Position numbers and translations under genes: made by a program. Of a stretch of 64,000 nt of DNA, positions 52,290 through 64,000 are shown one piece after another (the first letter of the stretch is position 1; each line of letters opens with the position of its first letter). The stretch comes from Saussurea involucrata (Eukaryota; Streptophyta; Magnoliopsida; Asterales; Asteraceae): NCBI GenBank assembly GCA_033807775.1, contig CM066314.1, positions 40,958,001 to 41,022,000 of the forward strand. Reading direction: 5' to 3'. Under the pieces are notes generated by a model. The model was not told where the DNA came from and made no database searches. It worked only from the letters and a program-made list of their open reading frames with translations.

Positions 52290-53735
52290 TTTTAAATGTT
52301 TTTCCTATATATATATACATATATAGATCTCGGATTATCGTAACATCAATTCTGACCGTGTGTTTCTAAAGATTAATACTTGCGTATTATCTTTTCTATA
52401 TTTTCAAGTATTCATACACACCGGTTCAGCTTCTTATTGACTTTGTTATTACCATGTCTCAAAACGAAACATTTTTCGATGGTAATACTCCCGTTTGAAT
52501 TTTCATTTTTTGTTGAGCATCATATTCATTTTAGCGTAAGAGCTTAAACGTTTCATTCAAAGATAGTTTATATTTGGTCATATAAACAAAATATCCAATT
52601 CTTTGATACCCTAAACCTTACATGATTATCATTCATGTTATTTGATCTGATTGATATATTGTCAGATTCTCAAACAAGTCTTTCGAATTCATTTCATTCT
52701 TTTAATATTCTTGTTTTGAGAAATCTTCAAAGTTCAAATGCTCAAATATTTCATGATATCTTTGTGGAGCATACATTCTAATGGCAATGTTAATCAAATG
52801 CCGATATTCATATATGTTCAAGCTAAACTGTTGAACAACATACCATTTTAGGACAAACTTTCATGGGAATCAGTGTGAGATATTAAAGAACTTCTATGGA
52901 TCCACGTTAACCAGTGTTTCTTACCCAAGAAGTTATCCTTGAGTGATTGAGGGGTGAGGGGTCGAAATCAAAGAGTGGGGGAGATTACTCATCCGGTTGA
53001 GTATCTCATTGTGCGGAGGTAAAATGTAAATGAGAGTTTGGTTAGAAGTGAGCGGATTAAAAACAGAAAGAGGGTGTGAGAACAGAGTTAAAAGAATAAG
53101 AGAACTCTGCCCCAACCACTTTTTGAGTCGGGCAACCATATTACTGATTGGTTCACATTCTTTGGTGACCATCATTGAAACAGGCAACTAGCCTATGCCA
53201 ACTCTTGCATTTAACCCCACCAGCTACTCATTTCTTTCTTAACATAGAAATGTTTCAATTTTTATTGGGGACGCAACATATCATCTATCTGATCTTCACT
53301 CGGAAGGTCTAGATATTGAAAAGAAGGAAGTTTGCCCCACCTTCGCTCTTCATTCATGCACATTGAGTCAGTGGAAAACTTGTTGCTGTCTCAACAGTTT
53401 ACACAATTTGATCCTATTATTCAAAGCATAAGTTGCTTCAATCATTTCTACACAAGAAGGTACACACAAGGAATATGTTTTCTTGTCATAACGTTCATAG
53501 AATTTCCTTTGTGGTTTTTCGATGATTGAATGGAAGTCCTGGAGGAGTGAACATCAAAAAGCTCCTTTCCAAAGTGCATTCGTTGTACTAAATGGCTCCG
53601 TGCAACTTACAGGCATTATAACTGATTCATCCGTTGTTTCAGGGTTACCACGTTACTATTGTCTGAATTTGAAAAGATTCGGATAAATATTTTTTTTGGA
53701 AATGACGGATATTCAGATCGAAAGGAGGAGATTGT
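52290..53735 (+). pseudogene. SIRE-3 env-like remnant with upstream TATA
   Basis: A TATATATATA box (about 52306-52316) precedes ATG at 52454 (MSQNETFFDG). Coding is shattered. 53095-53175 translates to RATILLIGSHSLVT, matching RATTSTIGSQPLVT of the SIRE-h env-like coiled-coil segment, and 53699-53730 resembles the SIRE-2 env-like end (IQIERR versus LQIKGG) followed by GGAGATTG. No intact domain remains. Confidence 0.5.
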
Positions 53736-53790
53736 TATTGGTGTATTCGAAGGTTGCTGATATTGATGTTGAAGTTTTGATGATCATTAT
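53736..53790 (+). other. SIRE-3 3' tail, left of LARD insert
   Basis: Non-coding tail interrupted by the nested element; last five bases ATTAT are the probable TSD. Confidence 0.6.
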
Positions 53791-56399
53791 TGTAACACCC
53801 TCAAATTTTGGAAAGAGCAACTAAATAAAAATCTCAATAATACATCCAAAAGAATAGAATTTTTCCTTATAAGACAATACGGAAATTACGTCAATTTAAA
53901 ATCTATGATTTACCCTCAAACAATTATCACTCGAGCCTTATTTCAAAGACTAGTTTCACACCGGGTGTTACTTAACACGAGTATAAGTTGCTATTCCCAA
54001 TTAAGTGCAGAAGATTCACTAATCAAGTCACCTCTCGTGCACTCTACTAGCACTCGCCACTTCACAATGTAGCTAAAGCTATTCCCAACCTGAGCCTGTT
54101 GCACATGCCGACAAATAAAAAGGTTAGGCTAACGCCTAGTGAATTCAAGAGTTTACATCATGAGCAATTCATTTGATAAACCAAAAGATTCAATCTTAAC
54201 AATTTATTTTCAAAAAGGGTTTGTATAAAAGACATCGACAACCCAATTTCCAAACGCACACAATTCCCGTGAGGAAAGCTTTCAATGAAAATCGTTTCGC
54301 TGCAATTGACTCAATTCCAAAACTCGTATCAAGAGTTAATTAAATAATAATTTCTCAAATAATCGTCGATGCGAATAAAACTCCAATAGTTAAAACATCC
54401 AATAAGGATGAAACATAAATCCGTCCATAAATCATGGAAAACAATCCATATGCATATAATATGACTTCGACAACGCGGATAAATAAAATACCCGAAATCA
54501 ACACCCTTCGGTGACGGGGGAGACCCGATCTCATCGAATGTGGCGAACACATAGATTAAACCACAATTAATAAATACAAGTAAGCTTCTTGGATGTGGAA
54601 AACAGATGACATCAACCATACTAGGTCTTTAGTCCGTCTCCGGCATCAACCAAAACAAGGCCTTTAGCCCATCTCCGGCATCAACCAAAACTAGGTCTTT
54701 AGCCCATCTTAGACATCAAACAAAACTAGGTCTTTAGTCCATCTTATACATCAACCAAAACTAGGTCTTTAGTCCAAACCACCAAGTTCAATCCTACTGG
54801 ATCTTTACATTGGAAACCCACCATCCAAAACAAGCTTACTCGACTTAACATTTATACATGACCTCAAAAGAATAACCAATGCATTCAAATCATGTAAACA
54901 TCAAATATAATGCAATTCATGCAATTCCAACCCCAAGCCCACGTCGAGCTTATTAAACCGGCACATGTTCAAATAAAATGCAATTAAGCATATAACACAC
55001 CCAAAACTCCACCTCGAGTCACCAAAACCGGCAAACACTCAAAAGACTCATTTGAGTATAAATCAAGCCTTTAAAGGCCAAAATAAACGTTTGGTTAAAT
55101 ACGTGTCACTCACACGGTTACGTAAACCAAAATGTATCGTTACCCAAAATCTTTACCTTTTAATTCCTCAATTGGCCATCGGCCCCAAATTAAAGGTTTA
55201 TAACTCTCAAAACATTCACATGGTCGGATTGACCAAGATCCCCAACTCACACGTTCACGCTTTAAAATGTGCCACATCATAGTTATCACATAATCACAAA
55301 AACACTAAAACTGTATTTTGACCAAATCCTCTTCACTTATGCAATAAATTAACAAAACCTCTTTTACTCGTGATTTATTCATCAACCATTAAAAATCCCC
55401 AAACATGGGTGTTTTACAAGTTATGTAAAGTTCAACACTTTGGTTTAAATCAAAACCCACCAAATAATTCAACAAGGGATAATTTCACATAAAACACACA
55501 AATACTTGGAAAATAACATTTTTTGGCATGTACAAAGTTTTCACAAAACAACTTGAACTCACCTTGCTAGATTTAGGCTAAATCTAGATTTTTCCCCAAA
55601 CGTAAGCTCCTTTGATGAAGCTTGAACCTTTAAGACAAATCTTCCAAAAATCCTAAATCCACAAGTTTCCAACCATCAATGACCACATTTAACCATTTAG
55701 AATTGGTCCCCAAACATCAACCATCAAAATCTCCATTTATACCAAAAACCCTAATTTTGACCTAACTTTCCCAAAATCATCTAAACCAAAAACTTGAGAA
55801 ATAAAACACTAGGAAGTCATAAATGGAGCATTTATAACTCATGAGAAACTTTAGAAACTAGGAGGATTAGCTTACCACTAAGGTTTTGATGAAAACCTAA
55901 AAAACCCCAAAATCTTCAATGTTGGAGATGAAACTTGATCTTTGCATTAAGAGGTGAAACCACTAGTATGAGATGGTGATAGAGCACTCTAATCTTCAAG
56001 AAAGGACCCCAAAATGAGTTAGGGTTCGTGAGGGAGGAAGGGAAAATGATTTGGGAGAGAAAGGGGAAAGTTGTGGGGTGAGAAATGAAGAAAAAGGCTG
56101 AAAAATCGCATTTGACAGCAACCAGGTACCCGTCCGCGACTATGACTAGCGACTTTGACACTGGTCATAGTCGCGGGTCACAGTAGCTCTGCGGTACCGA
56201 AACTGTTTTGGCCATAACTTCTTCGTTATAGCTCCGTTTTCGCTCCGGAAAGAACCGTTGGACTCGTATTCGAATTCCTCATCCAACAAGACCATAAAAT
56301 CTAAGTTTTAAACCAAAATCCTATTTTCATATTTTTCTTAAAAGATCGGTTTCACACTGATTCGAAATTGTACTTATCCGAAAATTACGGGTGTTACAA
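53791..56399 (-). repeat. LARD 3' LTR (2609 bp)
   Basis: Contains a tandem repeat of about 37 bp (54617-54785, core CAAAACTAGGTCTTTAGCCCATC) and a hairpin, 15-bp arms with one mismatch, at 56135-56149/56161-56175. Confidence 0.92.
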
Positions 56400-59300
56400 T
56401 CCTCCCAACCTTAGAATGATTTCGTCCTCGAAATCTAGATCCCTAACAAATAAAGGCTATCCAATTCAACCCTTCCATGTTCCATTAACTCCCAACTGAG
56501 AACTAAATTCCCCCATGCATATACAACGTCAAGCGAACCCTTACCAACGATGCCCTGTCGGGTACGTTATACTTATGTCCGGGTGGACGCTCCATCCACT
56601 GGAGCAGCTTCCAACTAGACGACTTTGGTCGCCTCCCAACCTTAGGTGTTCCATACTTCTCCAACGTCAGATTCGAACTCCCAAATAATCCACATCCACA
56701 TGTTCTTAAGTTTTCTCTCCAAACTGGCCCAAAGTTTAATCACTACAAAAATCAACCAATATCTCTGAATCCCCAAATAATATTGCTCTGAACTAGCATT
56801 TACTCTCAACAATTCCATCAATTCCAACACCAGCGGTCATCACTGACTCATCAATTACACAATCGCAAAGGTATGTCTAATTATCAACCGTCCAATCAGC
56901 CGGTCCTCTTACCATACAAGGAAAGTCATTTTACTAACTCCTCTTATCACAATTGAGCATCTTAAGATTACTACAACCATTACCATCATTCCATTAAAAT
57001 CGAACTACAATCCTTCAATTACACTAATGGTGCTTGGCCTCACGCCCAAAAGTTGACACCTAGATATACCACCAAACTTTGAGTCACAACAGACTCAACA
57101 CTCGAGTCTCACTCGTCGAGCATTCTTACAAAACCGAAGTTATTGACACGATGTCTAGAGGGTCCCACATACGAAAGTTGACCAAGACCTCAAAATAAGA
57201 TTCTCAACAAGAATGGTTACCACCAACCTCAATATAAGTTACTGCGAATCAATTCCCTTAATTGCAAAGTGCATCATCCCCGCAACCGATACCATTCGGC
57301 CTAAAGTACTATCACGCATGGGATGCCCCACCTTCCATCGTCAAAGTGTTACACATACTTACTCTTAACTAGGTTACTTAACTTTTTCCAAAGTTCCTAT
57401 GAGTTCAAGGCTTCTCAAGCGAAATATTTAACAAATATGCCTATCGAAAAGGTTTATAGAAACTTTCAACATAAAGGTTTTCATATCAATCTAATTGTAC
57501 GCATAAAATCCACTACTATCAATTCAGTAGTTGTGCAAAAGTGGACATACTCGTCCCACATATGAAAATCATCTTGAAAACCATTTCACCAAAATTTACA
57601 TCGTTAACAAAGCGCAAAAGCACAACAAACAACTTCTCTGAAAAAAACCGATACAGTCCTAGCATGGATTGATCTATGTCATGCACGTAAAGTAATTTCC
57701 CACCTTAAATAGTGTGCAACCAAAAGGTCTATACGTGCCTCAAAAGGGTCTGAATGTCACCCGATTCCAAAAATTTCCCTTTTAAATCATGAATAGCAGG
57801 AAACAAAATTTACAACTAGAGTACGCACTCGTCAGTTTATTTCACAATTGGTGAAACAATCCTAAAAATGTACTTTGGTTAAAACATGAAATAATTTACG
57901 TCAATTCCAAGTTTAAAGACAAACTCAATATGTTTTCATCATTCAAAGATGTCGACTAAAATGTCAAGAGGAAATTTCAAATTTGGAATAAGTATGCGAG
58001 CTTGTAACACTCTCTTAGAGATTTTCTTGAAACGAAATTACATGTATCAAATCATTCGTAACAAATTTCAAAAGATGAAATCCTTTAAATCAATATTCAT
58101 AATCTTCTCATCTAGTCATATAATGACATAAGAGTGGAACACTTTTGACAATACCCACACATTAATGTGTTTTTCCAAAATGTAGGAGAAAATAAGCGTT
58201 TGTAATTGGTTGGCACCGAAAATGTTTTAAATCGACTTCAATTTCAAATTGTACAAACAGTGCGTATTAATCCCAAAAATTTAAGCAATCCCACGCACCC
58301 TAGGTTAGAACAAATATGTTTCCAAAATCCCCATCACGGAGCATTTATTTCCAAGGTTTACACTTGTAATATAAAACGTCAAATTGACAACATTTGAAAT
58401 TTACTCGTTAGGATACTCAAAATACCCATTTTCTCCAAACCAAAAAGGTTTACAATTTCCAAAATGTCCATTAAGCCCAAAAATTGACCAAAGGTCAACG
58501 ACTCGCACGTTCATGTTATCAAAATGTTCCGTAGTGTAACCCATGCATTATTTACACAACACCAAAACATATCTTGGCAAAACGACCCTTACTTATGTAA
58601 CGAATTTATAAAATATTCCTATTCACGATACGTTTATCAAAGTTTTCGAGGGTTAGTGACTGCCAAATTATGCACACCCTTAGATCAATACCATGCGTTT
58701 GCAAGAAAGGACATTAAAATAGTCAACTAGTCGGAAGCACATAAATCAAATTGTTCAGAAATACAACCTGCATATTCTTTCATGCATTACTTATGCCACG
58801 TATAAATCAACTCGTACAATTAAATAAATTGCAACAAAAGTGCTAACACAATCTTTCAAAGAGAAATTACGCGACATCAAAGTTCCAAAAATATTTCGTT
58901 TGGTCGCCTTATGACATAAATAGCAACTCTCAATAAAACCCGAACGAGACAAAATGATCAATATAATCCAAAACCAACACATGCAATAACTAACGTATGC
59001 ACCTTACAAAATGTGTACTCACACGACCCAACACGTCGTAAAACGAAACTTCATAAAACTCCATGGGCTTAATTGCCTCAATTCAACCAAATGGTGCCAA
59101 GCCTTTCGCTTCCAACAATCAAATTGCATAACGCAAAACCATGGCCAAAATGCCAAAACTCCCAAAATTCCCCTTTGTTGTAATGCGATCTAAACAACAC
59201 TTTCGATAAAACTTCTATTAAATAAATTTTCCAATAAAACTCAACATAGACATAATGGAAGTTAACTTTCCGTCCCAACCTTAACATATGTGGAGGAGAT

Positions 59301-60164
59301 CCAATGTTAAAGTCATAAGTCGTAGTTATTTGCCCAATATCTTAAACATCATGAAAATATGGATATCATTGTATCCGAAAGTAACATTGGTAAACGACAA
59401 AACAAAGCAAGCCCCGACAGAGTTTGCAACTCTCGCAAAAAATAACTTTCATGCATGTTCAAAACCATGATTCAAAACCTTGTGTGTGTGTTAACCATTT
59501 TCTGAGATTTTGTAACTCAATCCACAAGAGGATTCGAAACACAAGAAATAACTGTTACAATTTATTTCAAAATAAGTTATGTGCATGAATTTAGTCGGCA
59601 CTCAACATCTCAACCCATGCTCCTCCAAATCTCTCCGGTCACACTACCGTCATCTGGATGCTCAAACCTCTTAAGGTAAAGTTGGGAATTACATCGATTA
59701 ATCTTACGATTCTTCCTCGAATCAAAGTCGTTTCAATAAGTCCATGGTTCTAATCCAACCGTTAAATTTTGACCCGAAACGGTCCACTTAAAGCAATTAT
59801 CATGCTTATTGTCACCCAAAGTGACTAATACTAAAATCGTCAATCTTTTCCAACAACTATTCGCTTAGAAACTTCTTTACTACCCCCAACGGTCATCACA
59901 TTAGAGCATTTCAAGTAAGCACATGTAACGAGTAGGTTCACCATAACACTGGCCAGGTGCAATTATGAACGTACCGTACATGCTTATCCTTGCTACCCTT
60001 GACGTGATTCTCGTTTCTAGCGACTCCATCAACCTCAAAACATCCTATCTTAAAGTGTCTAATGGTGCAATTTCACTTTCTCTCACTTAAAAGATCGCTA
60101 GTTTGAATCTAGGTATCCAAAAATCAACACCTAATTCTCTCAAACTTATGCTCTGATACCAACT
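56400..60164 (-). other. LARD interior, non-coding
   Basis: No recognised protein domain on either strand. At its left end the minus strand reads GAGGACGAAAT before the purine tract, a word often found upstream of the polypurine tract of Tekay/Del elements. The rest is AT-rich with no repeat I could find. Confidence 0.7.
60150..60161 (-). other. LARD primer binding site (tRNA-iMet)
   Basis: Reverse complement of GCTCTGATACCA, directly outside the 5' LTR on the minus strand. Confidence 0.9.
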
Positions 60165-62762
60165 TGTAACACCCTCAAATTTTGGAAAGAGCAACTAAAT
60201 AAAAATCTCAATAATACATCCAAAAGAATAGAATTTCTCCTTATAAGACAATACGGAAATTACGTCAATTTAAAATCTATGATTTACCCTCAAACAATTA
60301 TCACTTGAGCCTTATTACAAAGACTAGTTTCACACTGGGTGTTACTTAACACGAGTATAAGTTGCTATTCCCAATTAAGTGCGGAAGATTCACTAATCAA
60401 GTCACCTCTCGTGCACTCTACTAGCACTCGCCACTTCACAATGTAGCTAAAGCTACTCCCAACCTGAGCCTGTTCCACATGCCTACAAATAAAAAGGTTA
60501 GACTAACGCCTAGTGAATTCAAGAGTTTACATCATGAGCAATTCATTTGATAAACCAAAAGATTCAATCTTAACAATTTATTTTCAAAAAGGGTTAGTAT
60601 AAAAGACATCGACAACCCAATTTCCAAACGCACACAATTCCCGTGAGGAAAGCTTTCAATGAAAATCGTTTCTCTGCAATTGACTCAATTCCAAAACTCG
60701 TATCAAGACTTAATTAAATAATAATTTCTCAAATAATCGCCGATGCGAATAAAACTCCAATAGTTAAAACATCCAATAAGGATGAAACATAAATCCATCC
60801 ATAAATCATGGAAAACAATCCATATGCATATAATATGACTTCGACAACGCGGATAAATAAAATACCCGAAATCAACACCCTTCGGTGACGGGGAGACCCG
60901 ATCTTATCGAATGTGGCGAACACATATATTAAACCACAATTAATAAATACAAGTAAGCTTCTTGGATGTGGAAAACATATGATATCAACCATACTATGTC
61001 TTTAGTCCGTCTCCGGCATCAACCAAAACTAGGCCTTTAGCCCATCGCCGGTATCAACCAAAACTAGGTCTTTAGCCCATCTTAGACATCAACCAAAAGT
61101 AGGTCTTTAGTCCATCTTAGACATCAACCAAAACTAGGTCTTTACTCCAAACCACCAAGTTCAATCCTACTAGATCTTTACCTTGGAAACCCACCATCCA
61201 AAACAAGCTTACTCGACTTAACATTTATACATGACCTCAAAAGAATAACCAATGCATTCAAATCATGTAAACATCAAATATAATGCAATTCATGCAATTC
61301 CAACCCCAAGCCCACATCGATCTTATTAAACCGGAACATGTTCAAATAAAATGCAATTAAGCATATAACACACCCAAGACTCCACCTCGAGTCACCAAAA
61401 CTGGCAAACACTCAAAAGACACATTTGAGTATAAATCAAGCCTTTAAAGGCTAAAATAAACGTTTGGTTAAATACGTGTCACTTACACGGTTACGTAAAC
61501 CAAAATGCATCGTTACCCAAAATCTTTACCTTTTAATTCCTCAATTGGCCATCGGCCCCAAAATAAAGGTTTATAACTCACAAAACATTCACATGATCGG
61601 ATTGACCAAGATCCCCAACTCACACGTTCACGCTTTAAAATGTGCCACATCATAGTTATCACATAATCACAAAAACACTAAAAGTGTATTTTGACCAAAT
61701 CCTCTTCACTTATGCAATAAATTAATAAAACCTCTTTTACTCGTGATTTATTCATCAACCATTAAAAATCCCCAAACATGGGTGTTTTACAAGATATGTA
61801 AAGTTCAACACTTTGATTTAAATCAAAACCCACCAAATAATTCAACAAGGGATAATTTCACATAAAACACACAAATACTTGGAAAATAACATTTTTGGCA
61901 TGTACAAAGTTTTCACAAAGCAACTTGAACTCACCTTGCTAGATTTAGGCTAAATCTAGATTTTTCCTCAAAAACGTAAGCTCCTTTAACCATTTAAGCC
62001 AAATCTTCCAAAAATCCTATGTCCATAAGTTTCCAACCATCAATCACCACATTTAACCATTTAGAATTGTTCCCCAAACATCAACCATCAAAATCTCCAT
62101 TTATACCAAAACCCCTAATTTTGACCTAACTTTCCCAAAATCATCTAAACCAAAAACTTGAGAAATAAAACACTAGAAAGTCATAAATGGAGCATTTATA
62201 ACTCATGAGAAACTTTAGAAACTAGGAGGATTAGCTTACCACTAAGGTTTTGATGAAAACCTAGAAAACCCCAAAATCTTCAATGTTTGAAATGAAACAT
62301 GATCTTTGCATTAAGAGGTGAATCCACTAGTATGAGATGGTGATAGAGCACTCTAATCTTCAAGAAAGGACCCCAAAATGAGTTAGGGTTCGTAAGGGAG
62401 GAAGGGAAAACGATTTGGGAGAGAAAGGGGAAAGTTGTGGGGTAAGAAATGAAGAAAAATGCTGAAAAATCGCATTTGACAGCAACCAGGTACCCGTCCG
62501 CGACTATGACCAGCGACTTTGACACTGGTCATAGTCGCGGGTCACAGTAGCTCCGCGGTACCGAAACTGTTTTGGCCATAACATCTTCGTTATAGCTCCG
62601 TTTTCGCTCCGGAAAGAACCGTTGGACTCGTATTCGAATTCCCCATCCAACAAGACCATAAAATCTAAGTTTTAAACCAAAATCCTATTTTTCATATTTT
62701 TTTAAAAGATCGGTTTCACACTGATTTGAAATTGTACTTATCCGAAAATTACGGGTGTTACA
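60165..62762 (-). repeat. LARD 5' LTR (2598 bp)
   Basis: Matches 53791-56399 with scattered substitutions and small indels, including a shorter stretch near 61975-62000. The 37-bp repeat is at about 61003-61150 and the hairpin (perfect 15-bp arms) at 62499-62539. Confidence 0.92.
62499..62539. repeat. LARD LTR hairpin
   Basis: CGCGACTATGACCAG (62499-62513), 11-base loop, CTGGTCATAGTCGCG (62525-62539): perfect 15-bp arms. Confidence 0.92.
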
Positions 62763-63404
62763 ATGATGCTCACAATCATCAAAAAGGGGGAGAAGATATG
62801 AAAGTTTCAATTTCAAGATAAAGAGAAGTTTTGTTAAAGTCAAGAAGCTCGATTTAAAAAGTCAAGATGTTTCAAGATGATTCGACAAAGATTCAAAGTT
62901 AAAAGTTTGTTATTGTTGAAGAAGTGAAGATACACAGTTCAAGATACTCAAAGCTATAAAGATTCAAGTTCATTAAAGAATGTTTTCAAAGCTCAAAACA
63001 CGTTAAAGCTCAAAAGCCAATTCATATTCAAAGACTGAAGATATTTCTCAAAGATGCAAAGATCCGTGCTACAATGATTCAAAGTTCTGTGATACGAAGA
63101 TTCATAAAGATAAAGATTTTGTTTGAAGACTTTGACCAACACCGCAAAGATTTGAAGTTTGTATTTCAAGACTTTGATGACTATTTGACTATGAAGATCC
63201 AGTTGAAGATTAAAGCAGTCAAATTGGATTTCTGAAGACAACGCTTATTCGAAGATTTTTCAAAGCTATTTTTCAAAGATTGATCTTCCTTCAACACGAA
63301 GAGGGAGATTGTTCAAAGTGCTTAAAGTGTTGAAGATCTGAAGATACAAAGAGCTGAAGACTATCGTCATCAATTTTTTAAATCTTGAATCCATAGGGGG
63401 AGAT
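62763..63404 (+). other. SIRE-3 3' tail, right of LARD insert
   Basis: Non-coding, rich in AAGTCAA/CAAAGA words, with polypurine motifs AAAAAGGGGGAGAAG (about 62780), AGAGGGAGATTG (about 63301) and AGGGGGAGAT (63395-63404) abutting the LTR. ORFs here are not supported. Confidence 0.7.
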
Positions 63405-63730
63405 TATTAGTGCATAAAATGTATTCAAGATTTAATGTGTATTTGAATAAACGTAAAGAGTCAAATACAATAGTCAATAGTCAAAGTAAGGGTATTGATA
63501 GTCAAAGTCAACACATTTAAGTGAAAGTCAAAGATGTATAAATAGGTACTTGTAATAGATTTAGAAAGTAGTTGTCATTGTGGAAGATTCATACGTAATA
63601 GAGAGATAAGTTTCTAGAGAGAGAAGCTAGAGAGAGAAAGTAGATCTCAATTCTTATTCTTTGTATTCTTTCTCATCTAATGAAGATCTCTTGAGTTTAT
63701 GATTGTTACCTGATTGAATCTGGGATCACA
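63405..63730 (+). repeat. SIRE-3 3' LTR (326 bp)
   Basis: Same length as the 5' LTR; its first dinucleotide is TA instead of TG, a mutation that would block re-integration. The AGTCAA cluster and TATA box are retained. Confidence 0.93.
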
Positions 63731-64000
63731 ATCATTTTCAAACTCGAAGAATCAATTGTGAGGGACAAGGTTATTTTTTAGACCGAAAGAACTATACTAT
63801 TATCCACTATAAATGAGCTCAAACAAAACAAAACCGAGTCATTATCCGAATAAAAAAGACCGAGTTATAAAACTGAGATTGCTAAATTGACTTCTAAACT
63901 GTCCGCTTTGGCGGCAGAGGCTTTAACATGAAGGATGGCTAAGGAAAGTCTCGTGGATACTCCAATGAAGCCTGCCTCTCCTGACACCATCTCGGTTGAC
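63731..64000 (+). pseudogene. SIRE-4 gag, right part (runs off window)
   Basis: Begins with the second ATCAT (63731-63735) and continues the Gag hinge: FKLEESIVRDKVIF, a stop, TERTILLSTINELK, a further stop, TEIAKLTSKLSALAAEAL, another stop. Closely parallels SIRE-2 Gag residues 290-380. Non-functional. Confidence 0.8.

Larger units (their letters stand above)
53791..62762 (-). mobile_element. LARD-like element with 2.6-kb LTRs and no coding capacity
   Basis: LTRs 53791-56399 (2609 bp) and 60165-62762 (2598 bp) begin TGTAACACCC and end GGGTGTTACA. On the minus strand the primer site TGGTATCAGAGC (60150-60161) follows the right-hand LTR and a purine tract AAGGTTGGGAGGAT precedes the left-hand one, so the element runs right to left. 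Flanks ATTAT/ATGAT match at four of five bases. The 3.8-kb interior has no ORF above about 80 codons. Tekay-type termini suggest mobilisation by a chromovirus. Confidence 0.85.
48932..63730 (+). mobile_element. SIRE-3: Sirevirus without pol, containing a LARD-like insert
   Basis: Two 326-bp LTRs, primer site TGGTATCAGAGC (49260-49271), a leader with a 42-bp array, partial gag, a protease trace, polypurine motifs, decayed env-like sequence and a 3' tail; TSD ATCAT. RT, RNase H and integrase are absent. Its own span without the nested element is about 5.8 kb. Confidence 0.9.

Noticed and set aside
52933..53187. Minus-strand ORF in SIRE-3
   Set aside because: The plus strand here matches the sense strand of the SIRE-h env-like region; the minus frame is its antisense shadow.
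54329..54619. ORFs in the LARD LTRs (also 55916-56161, 60729-60992, 62280-62525)
   Set aside because: Paired only because the LTRs are duplicates; frames differ by indels between copies, so no coding constraint.

Overview
The window is plant nuclear repeat DNA, very probably from a dicot and possibly a composite (Asteraceae). The basis is Sirevirus-type Ty1-copia elements whose env-like proteins resemble those I know from composites, plus Tekay/Del chromoviruses and Athila-type Ty3 elements. No ordinary host gene, tRNA or rRNA gene is supported. Almost every base belongs to LTR retrotransposons nested in one another, and several insertions can be proved from target-site duplications (TSDs).

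Layout. (1) 1-2768 and 10606-10741: 3' part of a plus-strand copia element (copia-1; integrase tail, RT, RNase H, then a promoter-like spacer). It is interrupted by Tekay-1 (2769-10600, TSD ATTTT), a near-complete chromovirus with gag, protease, RT, RNase H, integrase and chromodomain. (2) 10742-16347 plus 40058-about 41860: a minus-strand Sirevirus (SIRE-h) with 3' LTR, a very long broken env-like region and truncated RT/RNase H. It is split by SIRE-2 (16348-40057, TSD CTGAC), a plus-strand Sirevirus that kept gag, a scrap of protease and an env-like region but lost the rest of pol. A second, decayed chromovirus (Tekay-2) sits inside the SIRE-2 env-like region. After this nesting a segment of about 10.1 kb (15336-25447) was duplicated in tandem (copy B 25454-35567).

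(3) 41861-48054: two pol-deleted Athila-type bodies sharing one central LTR (44504-45879). (4) 48056-48700: a minus-strand LTR-like block with strong hairpins. (5) 48775-48931 and 63731-64000: gag of another Sirevirus (SIRE-4), interrupted by SIRE-3 (48932-63730, TSD ATCAT). SIRE-3 is itself interrupted by a minus-strand coding-free element with 2.6-kb LTRs (LARD-like, 53791-62762).

The strongest unexplained pattern is cis-sequence architecture. Each element carries its own short, often palindromic motif, reiterated in its LTR or leader: a 16-bp-period CCGGT array in Tekay-1, a 42-bp-period GTCGTA/TACGAC array in SIRE-3, TCCGGA clusters in SIRE-2, TTCTGAA/TTCAGAA palindromes in SIRE-h, GGTGGGACC repeats in Tekay-2, and CACCGATT hairpins near 48.5 kb. 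TATA-type promoters also lie between pol and the env-like region in several Sireviruses, suggesting the env-like protein may have its own transcript.
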